64,000 bases of DNA, from NCBI GenBank assembly GCA_001179505.1, contig CDMY01000256.1, positions 38,566-102,565 of the forward strand, read 5' to 3'. The notes below the pieces were generated by a model. It did no database searches. It was not told where the DNA came from and saw nothing but the letters and a program-made list of their open reading frames with translations. The DNA is from Vitrella brassicaformis (Eukaryota > Sar > Vitrellaceae). The translations under genes were made by a program, and so were the position numbers. This document shows, one piece after another, positions 21,635-33,994 of this stretch. Positions within the stretch are counted from its first letter, which is position 1, and every line of letters starts with the position of its first letter.

Positions 21635-22202
21635 TGGCCGTTACCTACCTGCTTGCTTCGTGCTTCGTTGTCGCGGCCTTTTTTGCTTGTGTGGATTAGT
21701 CAAGGCTGGCTGCGTGTGGGTGTTGGTTGGCATTTCCAGACCTATCTGTGCAGGGTCGGTGCTGCAGCAGCAGGCAGCAGCAGCAGCGACAGCGAGCACA
21801 CCTGTGTGTGGGTGGGTCGGTGGTGGGTGGGTGTGGGTTGGCGGGTGGGTGTGCAGCATGCCGTGGCTTAACCTAACTAATTGAATGCATTCGTCCGTCC
21901 GTGTCTGTCTATATGTGTGTGCATCTCACATGCACGGTTCCCACGCGCACGTGGCTCCAATCATCACCACAAACAGAAACACACACACACACACACACAG
22001 AGAGAAAGAGAGAGAGAGGGCACATACGCAGTGCACGCCCCCTCCCTGCCTCCCTCTCTGCACACACAGCCCACCCCTGCGCACCTCCGTGTGTGGGAAG
22101 GTGCCTGCCTGTCTGCTGCGCACTCCTGCGCGCACACGAAATTCGCAAAACCACCGCAAAACGTGTCGCGGGCGTAAACGTTTACGCCTTTCCAATAAGG
22201 CC
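21635..22202. other. Spacer with dinucleotide repeats
   Basis: Contains TGGGTG repeats (about 21810-21850) and CA then GA tracts at 21979-22018. The last 60 bp before the next ATG include AATTCGCAAAACC and a GTAAACGTTTAC palindrome. No gene seen. Confidence 0.6.
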
Positions 22203-25200
22203 ATGATTCCCCTCGTGTTTGTGGCGCTGGCAGTTGTCAGCAGCGCCAGCGCAGCCCATGTGTCGCCCGTGGGCAAAGGTCAGCCAAAGATCCACCGGCC
22301 AACTGGACAGTTCTTCCGCCGCCTTGCGCTGCGTGCTGTGCTGCGTGCAGTGATATCGATGCTGGCGAGGCTGCAGGAGCAGGTGGTCGCCGAAGGCAAG
22401 GAGGAGGCCGCCGCGTACGACAAGTTCGCATGCTTTACGCGAGATGCGGTCGTCAAAACTCACAACGAAATGACCAGGGGCAGGTACACATGAACGCAGA
22501 TACTCACAGATACTGATCTCGGCCAGTGGCGGGTGACATGCTCCTGTGCATGGATGGATGGATGGATGGGTGTGTTTTTGCAGCAAACGTTCTTCCCTCC
22601 TTGGCACAGAAATATCCGGCCTGCAGTCGGAGATTGACGCGCTGGCGGGAGAGATCAGCGGCCTCGCCAACGACATTGCGGCCAAGGAGCGCCACATCGA
22701 GGAACTCAACAGCAACCGCACCGCACAAAAGGCCGAATTCGACCAGATGCACTCAGGTGGGCAGATGCCGGTGAGTCTCTGAGCCATCTCATCCATGTGA
22801 TGGACGCAGATATGAAGAAGGCCTTGGTGGCGCTGAAGAGCGCCATCCACGCGGTGAAGACGTCGCTGTCGAACCTGCCGGCCGGTCAGTCTTATCTCGC
22901 CATCAGGTCAGCAACACAGCCACAGGACAGTGTGTTCCACAATTCTGTTGCTGCACGTGGGGCAGGCGCGCATTGGATCCATTGAAGGAGGCCCTGGTGG
23001 TTGTTGGCAGCACTCCCACTGACGTAAACCATTCACCAGGAATTCGCCTAAGCTGTGCAATGGTGCATCACATCTTGTGTGTTCTTGCAGGCACTGCGTC
23101 TGCTGGATGTTGTGGACGACCCAGAAATCGACCACCTCGCCCACCCACACCAAGGGCAGGTAGGTATACGCAGGGCAGCAGTAGAGACCCAGCTCGCCAC
23201 AGTATCACATGCCACTTCATTTGTGTGGTGCCTGCAGGCGAATGCGTACGAGCACCACTCTGACACGGTCCTGAGCAAGCTGGACGAGCTGCACGACCAG
23301 TTCCGCGAGAACCTGAAGCAGCTGGAGAACGACGAGTTCCAACACCGGGCTGCCTATGAGATGGCCTTGCAGGTGGCCAACCAGGAGATCAAGGCCAAGA
23401 CGGACCTGAAGGAAGAAAAGCAAGAGATCAGGTGACCATGAATTCTGGAAAGGAGGCAAAGAAATCCGCCAACACATGGAATTGCGTTGACTGTAGTGAC
23501 TCGAAATCGACGAAGATGGGCGAGCTGGACGCAGAAAAGACCAAGGTGGACGAGGAATACAAGAAAGGTGCGGTCAAGCGAAAGTGACAATCACGAGTGA
23601 GGTGGATACTCTATTGCCGTGTGTGTTAATACTGCAGACAAGGCCTACATGGATGAGCTGAAGGCGGCTGCCGAGTCAGCGGCGCAGGAGTGGGACACAA
23701 GATCCAAGACGCGGGCTGATGAGCTGGCTGCACTCAAACAGGGCATCCAGATACTCAAGGGATCCACCTCCGTCATGAAGTCAGTCAGCCGACAAAAGAT
23801 GGCGGCCATCCTGTCTTTTTCTGTACTCTGTCTTGTGCAGCAAATCCTTGATGTCGAGGCATGTCTCCAGGTTCACCCTCCCCTCCTACCGCAGTGTGTC
23901 CTTCCCCTTGACGCGCCGCCGCTATGCACACGCCCCCGCCACGTCCCTCCTGCAGGCCGCCTTCCCACATCACACGCACCGCTACCAGCCTACACACGAG
24001 CGCCCCGACCCACGTGCAGACGCTGCGCGAGACAGGGTGGTCAACCTTCTCAGGTCAGTGGGCTGGCAGCATGTGTGGGCACTGATCGATGGACTTCCCT
24101 TGTGTATGTATGTATGTCTTGTCGTTCTGTCGCAGGTCCAAGGGTGAGCATCTGCGCAGTCCCGTGCTGCGCATGTTGGCGTCGCAGATATCGGAGGATC
24201 CCTTTGACAAAGTGAGGCAGCTGATAGAGGACCTAATATCGAAGCTGCAGGCGGAGGAGCTGACCGAAATGGGACACAAAGAATGGTCAGAGTCAGGAAA
24301 GACAGGGGAAAAAAGATCGAGAGGCCATCGATCGACGGCATCCGTGTGGTGCCCTTCGTCTGCGCAGGTGCGACAAGGAGATGAAGGCCGCCACTGAGCA
24401 GCGAGACGCGCAGCAGGCCGACAAGGAACGACTAGAAGGTGGGCAGCGTCTCATCAAGAGCGATCCTCCGGCATCGCTGTCTGCTGTGCGTATCAAGGTG
24501 AGATCGAGACGCTTCAGTCGGACATTTCCAGCAGCAAGGACACCATCGCCACACTCACACAAGAGATCGCCGACCTCAACAAACAGCGCAACGAAGCCGT
24601 AAGGAATCACACCCCTCTCCCCGGACACACACCAGGCGGCGTACTTTCTTCTGTGTCGACACAGATGCAGCTGCGCGAGACGGAGCGCCAGCAGAATGAA
24701 GCCGCGAAGACCGGTCCCGTCAACACACAGCCATAAATATTCAAATGCACCAACACCAATATGCGCGCCGTCTGTGTACATCCACTGTCTGTGTATGTGT
24801 GTGCAGAGGCCGAGGAGAGTCGCGACGCCGTCGACCAGGCGCTGACCATCATCCAGGATTTCTACAATGGAGCACAGACCCCCGCCAGCGAGCAGTCCTT
24901 CACGCAACTGCGCATCCGGCACGCCAAACTGAGAAGTGCTGCATACCGAGCGAGACACAGACAGGTGGGTGCCGTTAGTGGAAATGTGAGCATCGTATGC
25001 ATCGATTGTACCTGCATGGCTGTGCGTGTTGCTCGCAGGCTCCCTTGCCCGAGGGCCCGTTCTCTGGTCCGTATCAGGGCAGACAGGGCAAAGTTGGCGG
25101 CATCATCGGTGCGCATGCACACATACATGGAGAGATGGAGGAACCGATGTCATTCATGAGTGTCTCTTCTTTCAGGGTTGCTTGAGACGATCCGTGACGA

Positions 25201-25840
25201 CTTCGCCCAGTCTGCGACGGACATAGCCCAGGCAGAGACAGACGCACTCGCCACATACAACCAACTCAAAGACACATTAGACGTATGAATGATTACAGCT
25301 GCACGTGCCTCTACTCTGCACATTCGCCGGCCGTTGCTGTCGTGTGTTGTCAGGGCGACATATCTTCCAAGGAGTCCGACAAGAGCAGCGAGGCGTCGCT
25401 GCTCGAGGGCAAAGAGGGAGACCTCGTCACGAAACAAAACGAACACCGGACCGCCGTCGACCTGCTTCAACAGGTGAGCTGGTGGCCACACTGGCAGACA
25501 AAAGGGACGATTGATGGCCTCCATTGCCTTATTGCTGCTGTGGTTGTTCAGGCGATCGACAAGCTGGAGCACCTCCAGCCCGCATGTGTCAGCACAGGCA
25601 CCACATACGCCGAGGCCAAGGTGACAAACGAGACACGCGAGACATGTGCTGACGCGTGTTGCGTTGATGTGCGTGCGTCTGTGTGTGTGGTTGTGTGGTG
25701 ATCTGCAGGCGAGCAGCAAGGCGGAGATAGATGCGTTGAAGGAGGCCCTGTCCATTCTGGAGAATACGTCATTCACCGCAATACAGACAGGCTCCAGCCG
25801 GACCACACTACTGCGCAGCAGGATGCCAGCCATTGCATGA
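22203..25840 (+). CDS. Secreted coiled-coil protein (dinoflagellate/chromerid-type family)
   Basis: Exon 1 encodes a signal peptide (M-I-P-L-V-F-V-A-L-A to S-A-S-A-A). About twenty short exons follow, nearly all helical and charged: L-Q-E-Q-V-V-A-E-G-K-E-E-A-A-A-Y-D-K-F-A-C-F, a leucine-zipper-like S-E-I-D-A-L-A-G-E-I-S-G-L, and a late block G-I-I-G-L-L-E-T-I-R-D-D-F followed by L-Q-P-A-C-V-S-T. That C-terminal block resembles the large uncharacterised family in dinoflagellates with a G-x-L-E-x-I-x-x-D-F motif and Y-x-x-L-K-P-x-C end (from memory of the family). Verified boundaries include 22203-22278, 22351-22493, 22584-22756, 22810-22906, 22966-23023, 23091-23159 and 23238-23431. A central Arg/Pro/His-rich exon (about 23843-24050) interrupts the coils. 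Function unknown; extracellular or endomembrane structural role is likely. Confidence 0.75.
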
Positions 25841-26932
25841 GACAGACAGACAGACAGACAGGGTCAGCCCGATGTATAAATGTGTGTGAGTGAGCATTTG
25901 TGTCCCTGGCTTGACGCCAGCAAGCGTGGATGGATGGATGGTATCGCAGTTGCTCGCAGCTGAGGTGTTAGTGCGTTAGACAATTCGAGTGCATGTGGGC
26001 ATGGTTTGCAATGCTGGAGAGCCACACGCATCCATCGCGTTCATGGAAAATGTTTACAGTCCGTACGTCCCGAGAGCAAATCAGTCCGTCGCCGGGGCAA
26101 ATGCAATTGGTCTTGGCCCCACACACATGTACACCAATCCGTCAATCCATCCATCCATCAGCAGGGGGTGAGTGACAGGAAAGCCCATAGTAGAAAAGAC
26201 CGTCTGTCGCGCCACCCACCCCGGCCTTCCCGCTGGCTCCCCTCACCTCTCCATTTCTTCGCATTGTGCCTGGCTGGATCGCAGCCGCATTATGTATAGT
26301 CCCATCCCATCTCATCTCTCCATTCAGCCATGAGGGCAGCAGAAGACAATCACGCAAGGCAGGCAGGCAGGCAGCGAAAACCCTTCCTAGCAAGCAGTGG
26401 GGCAGCGCCCTCCGCACTTCCTGTGGGGTACACAGAGAGCGACATACATATATACATATGTATAGCTGCAGGCAATATAATTAGCAGTCAGTGGGGGGGC
26501 ATTGCATGCAGGCAGCGCAACACAGACAGCCACGAAACATGCAACACACAACACCAGAGAAGAGACCTACAGAAAAAGCTGGGGGTGGGGGTGGGGTGGG
26601 TCAGGGGTTGGGAGTGACCTTCCTTGAATCCTTTTCTCCCTCCCTCCCTCCCTCCCTCCCCCCTGGCCCGTTCGTGTGAATTGGTCTTCTGGTTGTTGAT
26701 GGGGTTGAAGAAACGATGAAATGAGCATCCAAAAAGAGCGACAAATACCACACGTCACTCAACCATCCTCTCGACTCGACCCGACCGATTCGATTCGACG
26801 CTCCCTCCCTTGCTACAAAATCACATCAGTCACTGTCCCCCATCCCATCTCTCCTGTCCTGTCCTAGCTGTACATGTGTCTTGACATATGTGATGCATCC
26901 ATGCGTGGATGGGATGGGGGTGGGTGGGCAGA
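25841..26932. other. Convergent spacer of about 1.1 kb
   Basis: Space between two 3' ends. Holds (GACA)n at 25843-25862, an AT-rich CATATATACATATG stretch near 26446 and a (CTCC)n tract at 26638-26665. No coding signal supported. Confidence 0.6.
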
Positions 26933-29394
26933 TCACATGATGGCGCAGCACTTGGGTCTCCGCTCCTGCAGGTGCGTGGCCAGCGTCTGCCGGGTGCGGG
27001 GGTTGGACGCCACCTGAGGGAGGCGCACACAAAACAAACACACGACACACAAAGAACAGGACAGAGAGAAAGGGATACATTGTAGAGAAGGCGCATCTCA
27101 TTCGCCCTCCCTCCCTCCATAAACGCCTGTCTGTCTGGCCCAGTCCATCATCCATCAGTTAGTCCAACAGACTCAATGGGTTTCTTTCACCGCCTCCATC
27201 CATTCAAGAGTGAGGCGTCCACTAATACATGCGAATAAGTCAGTCATCCTTGCTGGACCTGACCTCAGATATCTGACTGCTCTCCCTCTCCCCTCTCACT
27301 CACTCAGTGACTTATATACTTACCGCCATTGCCTTGTGCAGTGCCGCCAGGGGGTGCTGCGCCGCCTTGATCAGCTCCTCCACACAGTCGCCATGGCCCC
27401 AACGCGCTGCACACTGCAGAGGCAACTCGGACGGCTCGCCGGGCTGACACGAAGACACACACAGAGGCCACACAGAGAGATGTGAGGGTCCGCGGATGGA
27501 TTGATGGATGTATGGATGGGCGGTCGGTGTCTGTCTGATTGTGGCGCTTACAGCTGTGGATGGCAGCAGGGGGTCTGCGCCGTGCTCCAGCAACACTCGA
27601 CACATCTCAGTGTCGCCATTCTGAGAAGGCCAGCCATCACACACAGACACACACAAGCACTGCTATCCACCGATCACTTCTGGCCCCCCTTTGTTTGTGT
27701 ATCAGTCAGTGTCCTCCCTCACCTGTGCTGCCACGTACAGCTGCGTGTAGCCGTGGGGGCTGTAGGCATTGACGGTCGACTGGTGACTCGTTCCCTGTGG
27801 GCCCCATGCAACACACACAACACAACACATACACACGCAGGAGCAATGCATTCATTATCCGCTGTGGGATGGATTGTCGTTTCTTCCCTTCTCGCGTGTG
27901 CGTACGTACGTCGAATATTGCCCGTTTTGGGTCCTTCTTGTACTCCTCCGTCCACTCACCCACCACGCCCTTAGTCGTCTGCAGGCAGATCGGCAGGCAG
28001 GCAGGGATAGAGGGAGAGAGGGGGGCAGATAGAAAGGAAAAACCGATATGCACCTCATGTATCTCATCCATCGCACACACACCACACACCCGGCTTGGCT
28101 TTCATTTGTATGCCTACCGCTTTAAAAAGACGTTCGCGCTGCCTGTGATCCTTCAGCGCCTCCTCAAATGGCGTCTGAACACACACAGATAGATACACAC
28201 ACACACACACACGTGGAGGTGTGTGCAAATCTGAAAAATCTGGTTGTGTGTGTACCGACCGCATCTCCGCCCACCTCTTCTCTCTTTTGCTCACCTGCGT
28301 TGGCTGTTTGTAGTTGTCGATGGTGAGGTAGGTCGCCTGCCGGGAAAAGCCGCACTTCTCCGTCTGCTTGTCAATGTCACCCTAACCACACACACACACA
28401 CGTACGTCAGATCACAGGCACACACACGCATAACGGCTGGCACCCACCAGGTCCTCGACGATTTGCGTCTCTGGCCTCATGAGCCTGCCGACGACCAGCA
28501 GTGCCACTCGCAGCTGCCGCCACCGCCGGTTGGCCGACGTCGTGGCCTCAGACATGCACCGAAACAGACGCGGAGTCTGTCCGCTCCCACTGGGGATCAG
28601 AGGACTCTTGTCCGGGTCAACCTGACAGACAAATGGACGACACACGACATGAGGACAACACCATGCCACCAGGCCGAACGGACAATTGTCATCGGTGTGT
28701 CAGCCAGCAGCTTAGCTTACATCCGATCTGTCAGCGGGCACTGCGTACTTGATGCCCGTCCCGTCAGCGGCCCGTTCATCCCGCGCCACAATCCCGTAGT
28801 CGACGCTCTTTCTCCCCTTCCCATGACCATTATGATTATGATTATGGTAGTGGCCGTTGGCGCACACGTCCTCTTGGTCCCTGCCAGAGCCGGCACTCAA
28901 CAGGTACCGCAGCGAAGGCGGAATGAGGTGGTGGTGGCTTGGGTTGGTGGCTGGGGCGGTGGGGTGGCAGGGGAGGGCGGGGTCGGTGGGGGAGGGGGGG
29001 AGAATGGGGAGGAAGAAGGGGTAGCTGTAGGAACGCACCAGACGGTTCAAGTCAGCAGCCGTCTGGGTGCCACTGCTCCCGTGCCTCATCTCCGCCAGCT
29101 GAAGCAAAGGGCGATGACACACACACACACACACACACAATGTCATGAGAACGTCAGAGAGTCAGTCAGTCCCTGTGAGGTGTTTGTTGTTTCGTCACCG
29201 ACCATTTGTGGCGTGAGGGGTCCCACTGGCATTGGCGATTTGGCAGCGTGGTTCCTCGGTGTCCGTCGGTCGGGCACGACGCAGGGAGAGCACGGGACGC
29301 TCTTGCTGTCCTCGATGGGCGCTCTGACAATCTTCAGCGGAGGTGGCGGCACTAAATTCGTCATGACCTCGACCTGGTCCACACAGCTTGGCAT
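26933..29394 (-). CDS. Ankyrin-repeat protein with C-terminal CaaX box
   Basis: The C-terminal half has ankyrin repeats: Y-S-P-H-G-Y-T-Q-L-Y-V-A-A-Q-N-G-D-T-E-M-C, then V-L-L-E-H-G-A-D-P, then L-P-L-Q-C-A-A-R-W-G-H-G-D-C. The last exon (27013-26933) ends K-C-C-A-I-M, a CaaX box of the farnesylation type (last residue Met), with an extra Cys that could be palmitoylated. That predicts a membrane-anchored scaffold. The N-terminal part (start M-P-S-C-V-D-Q at 29394) is Pro/Ser-rich, and a middle exon contains L-M-R-P-E-T-Q-I-V-E-D-L. Roughly nine exons; several introns are CA-rich. It is divergent from the RING/PHD gene, 132 bp apart. No enzymatic domain seen. Confidence 0.75.
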
Positions 29395-29526
29395 TTCAAG
29401 CCGTTCTACCGTGAACCCGCGAAAACTCCTTCTGCGAGCTCAAGTTTTTGCGAGCTTGGAGTCATAATTTGCCTTGCAAAAAAAGGGGAGGTAGGCTACA
29501 CACTCCTCGCAGAGCATAGCAGTAGG
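29395..29526. promoter_or_regulatory. Divergent promoter, ankyrin / RING-PHD genes
   Basis: 132-bp spacer between two start codons. Carries the octamer TGCGAGCT twice, at 29433-29440 and 29449-29456, 16 bp apart, 39 and 55 bp upstream of the leftward ATG. Confidence 0.6.
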
Positions 29527-31844
29527 ATGGGGAGGAAGCCGTCGCGAAAACAGGCGGAGTCGACGCTGCTGCCGCCATGGGTGCCAAAGGAGAAGCTGAA
29601 ACTGGATGAGAGCTGCGGTGCGTGTCTTCTAGAGAAGCAGGGTGGAGATGGCGACGATACAGTCGGGCTGACGGACGTCTGCGGGTGAGCAGAGCAGCTG
29701 TACAGTACGTGTGTGTAGTCTTTCCGCTGATGTGACTGACGATGAAGTCATATGTCACGTTTTGCTGCTGTCCTGTGACGACCGACAGGCACACCTTCCA
29801 TGGGTCGTGCATACTGCAGTGGGCGGAGAGAGAAAACAGCTGCCCGCAATGGTGTGTAAGCCGACCGATCGACCAACAGGAATGATTGGCAAGACAACCG
29901 CCTTGGCGTGTTCGTGTGTGTCGTGTCTGTGCAGCAAGGGGCGGTTTCATTATATCGGGACCTACGACAGGAACGGCGTCCGTCAGCAGTTCATCTTGAC
30001 GCAGAAGCGGGACCAAAAGAGCGATGACCGCGGGCTCGTCCTCGACGACACCAGCAGCGAGACCACCTGCAGGGCTTGCGGCCACGTGGGGGATGAGGCG
30101 TCTTTGCTGCTCTGTGACGGCGATGGCGGTAAGGCAGGCAGCCACACGACAGACGTCACGTCATGTCATGGAGGTGCCCTCCCTTATCAAGCTGGTCTGC
30201 GCTGCTTTTCCTTTACCTTCAGGGCTCTGCAATGCCGCGTACCACTTCTACTGTGTGGGACTGGACGCCATCCCGACCGAGCCGTGGTTCTGCCCCACGT
30301 GCACGCAGATGGGAGCCGATGCGCCTCCCGCATCCTTCCGACGGCGGAGGGGGTCCGCCCGGAGAACGCCATCCGCCGATCGCATCGCACGGGCGTCCCA
30401 GGAGCTGGCGAACCTCGTGATAGCGGGCCTCAACGGCTTCACTCGTCGATCGACCAGAGGACGAGGTGGCGCCCGTGGCCGTCAAAGTCGTGCTGCCGAT
30501 GCTGCCGATGCTGCCCCCTCTCCCTCCCCCGCGCCTCGCACTAGTCCATCTCCGGCACCGAGGCGTCGGGCCGACCCATTCGACGCCATCCCTGCCGTTG
30601 AGAGGCAGGATGCTACCGATGAACCAGAGGCGGAGCCTGCGGCACCGCGGAGGCGTGTCGGAGAATCCAGGCGCTCCCGAGCGGGTGGTGATGGGGGCAG
30701 GAGAAAGCGGCAGAGGGACCCCGGAGAGGCGGCGGTATCACCTGATTCGGCGCCGGCCTCGTCAGCTGCCGGACCGAGTCCGAGTCCGGCTTTGCCGGCT
30801 ATTCCGCCCCCACAGGCAGCTCCTCAGCATGGCAGCCAGGCGGCTGCGGCCGCCGGGCCGTCACCGGCAGCAGAGCAGCAGGGCAAGCGCTTCAAAGGCC
30901 TCAAGCCGAAGGAGGTCCTGTTAAAGTACCAAGAAATGGCCGAAGAGGAGGAGGACGCCAGGGCCCAGCAAGATGCCGAGGCGACTGCACCGCATAGCAG
31001 CACCATGTCTGCACAGGAGAGGATCCGCATGCGCCAGCGGCTGCGGCGGCAGCGGCAGGCCCAGCGTGAGAGGGTCAACCAGTACAGAGGCCTAGCGGTG
31101 ATGAGTGTGCTGACGGGCGAGGACATGGGCAGCAAGGGGGCTTTCAAGGAGCCGACGGCCAACAAGAAGGCATCCAAGGTGCCCGCCGAGAGCAGCTCCG
31201 CTGGCGGCAATAAGGCCCCGCGCCCCCCAGCAGCAGCATCTTCCAGCAAAGACCCAGAGGTGCGTGCTGCTGCTGCTGCGAGTGCAGAGCACGCTGATGC
31301 GGCTGTCACCTGTCAACTAGAACCAGTCGAGGCAGGCGGCCATCAAGATTCCAAGAAGATGGACATCGACAAGCATCCACTGGAGAGCCAGCCCCCCCTC
31401 CCGCCGCCACCAGGCGACGCCTCTGCCCACAGTCACGACACAGCCCACGAGGCGGCCGCACCGGCGCAAGCACATCCAGACCGGGCCATCTCGAGCAGCT
31501 CATCTGGACACCGCCCGTCGTCGATCAAGCCCACCCCCTCCCTTGTGCGGGCAGTCAAGGCGTCCCTCAAGACGTTCAAAGAGGACTTCCGGCATTGTGC
31601 AGAGGAGAGCGGCATCGCGTACGAGCTGCTGTTCAAGCACTGGTGTCGCCGCGTTAGCTATAAGGCCGTCGAGGGCCGGCTGGATGTGTTGAGGGGCATG
31701 GGGCATGAGCAGTGGGACGCATTGTGGGCCGAGGAGACGGGCTCGGATGCGTTCCAGCAGTTTGTGAGCGAGTACTTGACGGCGAAGAGCCGTGAGGGGG
31801 TGCTAGTGAAAGACTACCTGAGGGCTGGGGGGGGGCAGGGGTGA
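29527..31844 (+). CDS. RING and PHD finger protein (PHRF1-like)
   Basis: Exons 29527-29684, 29789-29851, 29935-30128 and 30223-31844 give 678 residues with consistent phases. A RING-H2 finger is split over exons 1-2: C-G-A-C, C-G-H-T-F-H-G-S-C and E-N-S-C-P-Q-C. A PHD finger follows: C-R-A-C-G-H, L-L-L-C-D-G, L-C-N-A-A-Y-H-F-Y-C and P-W-F-C-P-T-C. The RING-then-PHD order with the K-G-R-F linker is that of PHRF1, a nuclear E3 ubiquitin ligase that reads histone marks (known). The long tail is Arg/Ser/Pro/Ala-rich, with an E/D-rich helical segment and a conserved-looking helical C-terminus (F-K-E-D-F-R-H-C to L-V-K-D-Y-L). Orthology is inferred from domain order alone. Confidence 0.85.
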
Positions 31845-32300
31845 CTTGAGATCCATGGTGTTGTACAGGTGGTTGGCTGGGTGACAGTGTGCTATATTTG
31901 TCCGTGGCTGGCTGTTTGTCAAGAGCTGGCTTGTTGCGAAAGACGGACGCAGTTTGGGGCAACTTTGGGGTGGTAGCTGTGAGGAGTTAGTTGACGTGCG
32001 TCCCCTCCATGCAGATCGATGTGTGGCCACATGAATTGAATTGCGTGTGGAGATGAACGGTCCAGAAAGAGCATGTGATGTGTCGGCAGCTTCGCATTAA
32101 TTGTGGTAAGGACTGTCGGACACCATCTACTAGTATGGAGATTCACACTAACAGCACAGGTGTGTGATTCCTTACAGACAGTCCAGCATCAGACAGTCCA
32201 GCATCAGGTCCTGTCCAGTCGTAAACTCTGGTGGGGGTTCTGACTTTGCATGCGCGCGCGTCTCCCTCATTTTCCTCCCTCAACGTTCCTCGCAGCTGAG
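31845..32300. other. Spacer without a recognised gene
   Basis: Includes a short direct repeat CAGACAGTCCAGCATCA (about 32176-32208) and CTCGCAG at 32289-32295, just before the next ATG. Nothing coding seen. Confidence 0.55.
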
Positions 32301-33994
32301 ATGCGATTGATGTTGTTTCTTCGCACGTTGCTCCTCGGCCTCTCCTTCCTCAGCCTTGCCTCTGCTGTGCACACGGGCAGGTAAGAAAAAGGTGAGACGC
32401 CCATCCATCATGGCGGCAGTTTCTCCGCTCAGGTTTCTCCGGTCCCCGCTGCGTACATCCCATGGAGCAGCCCTCGAGAGCGCCGATGATCCCTTGAAGT
32501 TCGTTTCCGGCCCCTTCTGCTGCTACTGCAAGCGCGGCGAAATCATCCTTGGTCAGCCTGCAGAGTATCGCTGATTCGTCCATATTATCCTGACACCTTT
32601 CCTGGGTGGGTACAGACTTCATGCAGCCAATGGATGCGCCGGACGAAGCGGCTGCCAGAGATTCCTGCCAGAACGAGTGCCTCGACAGAGACCCCGAGGT
32701 CACGCACTTCAAGGTCAGAAACGCCGCGTAGCTAGAAGAAAGACGAGCAACATCCAACTTGTCCGTCACATTATACATTGCAGATAGAGCCTGGGAAGTG
32801 CCGCAGCCAGGAGGAGGTTGACGAGGCCAACGAGCGCATTCTGGCGGCGATGAAGAAGGAAGAGGAGGAGAAGAAGAAGGAGGCCGAACCTGGGTCGCCT
32901 GAGACACCCCCACTCGCTGCTTCCAAGGTGGGCGAGGAAGAGCCCGAGCCCCCGGAGGGACCTGGCGAGATCGCGGCCAAGGTAGGCGGAGAAGAGCCTC
33001 CGGAGGGACCTGACGAGATATCCGCGGCCAAGGTGGGCGGCGAAGAGCCCGAGCCCCCGGAGGGACCTGGCGAGATCGCGGCCAAGGTGGGCGGAGAAGA
33101 GCCTCCGGAGGAACCTGGCGAGATATCCGCGGCCAAGGTGGGCGGCGAAGAGCCCGAGCCGCCGGAGGGACCTGGCGAGATCGCGGCCAAGGTGGGCGGA
33201 GAAGAGCCGCCGGCTGAGACACAATACTGCTGCTATTGTGCCCCGCCTGGGATGACGACTACGAATCACGCGGACATGCCTTCCTCGGGCGATGAGGAGG
33301 TCGACACCAACTCGTGCATGGACTTCTGCAAGGCAGATACAGCCAAGCACATCCGAGTGGTGCCCGACCTCAGCTGCAAGCAGGTCGACCTCTCGCAGAA
33401 GACCATCACAGGCGAGCAACAGAGAGGGCCTCCCTCCTTCCTCTCATCCACACACACACAAGGATGACAGACGGATTGATGGCACACACACGGTCACAGT
33501 ATGTGTCTCTCTCTGGCGGCAGAGATGAAGGGCAGCCCGAAGTTCCGTGCCAAGGCGGAGGCGCTGGAGGAACCTGAGCCCAAACCCAATAAGCCCGCCG
33601 AGGAGCCCACCGAGGAGCCGGTCGGCGCCCCGGCTGGTGCTGCTGCTGGCGGTGCTGCTGGTGCGGAGGAGGAGCCTGCGGCCGGTGGGAAGGACTACTG
33701 CTGCTTCTGCCGTGAGGGCCCCAAGGCAGGCCACTTCGAGCGGCTCACCTCCCGCAGCCGATACGACGCCATGCACAAGTGCATCAACGGTACATTCGTT
33801 ATGGCAAATCAGACACTAATGCCTCACGTGCCGGTCTGCCTTACGCGTGTGTGTGTGTGTGTGTGTGTGCAGACATTTGCGATGCGAAGGGTTTGGACGA
33901 TGTGGTCTTCCTGGGCGGGCAGCAGTGCGACGCCATGACACAGGGCAAAACGTTCATGCGGGAGCTCGAGAAGAGGAAAGGACAGGCCCAGTGA
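32301..33994 (+). CDS. Secreted protein with three Cys-rich modules and an acidic repeat
   Basis: Signal peptide in exon 1 (M-R-L-M-L-F-L-R-T-L-L to L-A-S-A). Three copies of a module opening with aromatic-CC-aromatic-C (F-C-C-Y-C, Y-C-C-Y-C, Y-C-C-F-C), each followed after 25-35 residues by paired Cys (C-Q-N-E-C, C-M-D-F-C, C-I-N-D-I-C) and a final Cys. Between modules 1 and 2 lies a Glu/Pro repeat; between 2 and 3 a Pro/Glu then Ala/Gly linker. Exons 32301-32380, 32433-32551, 32616-32713, 32784-33411, 33523-33789, 33873-33994 give 437 residues. The fourth intron appears to use a GC donor. Family not recognised; a cell-surface or wall protein is plausible. Confidence 0.8.
32931..33214 (+). 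repeat. Coding tandem repeat, 105-bp unit, about 2.7 copies
   Basis: Copies at 32931-33035, 33036-33140 and 33141-33214 differ by only a few bases. The 35-residue unit contains E-P-E-P-P-E-G-P-G-E-I and A-A-K-V-G-G. Being a multiple of three, copy number can change without breaking the frame. Confidence 0.9.

Noticed and set aside
25951-25958. Promoter octamer downstream of the secreted coiled-coil gene
   Set aside because: Reads TGCTCGCA, one mismatch, and lies in a convergent spacer with no start codon nearby.
30219-31640. Several minus-strand Ser/Ala-rich frames under the RING-PHD gene
   Set aside because: Antisense shadows of a low-complexity exon.
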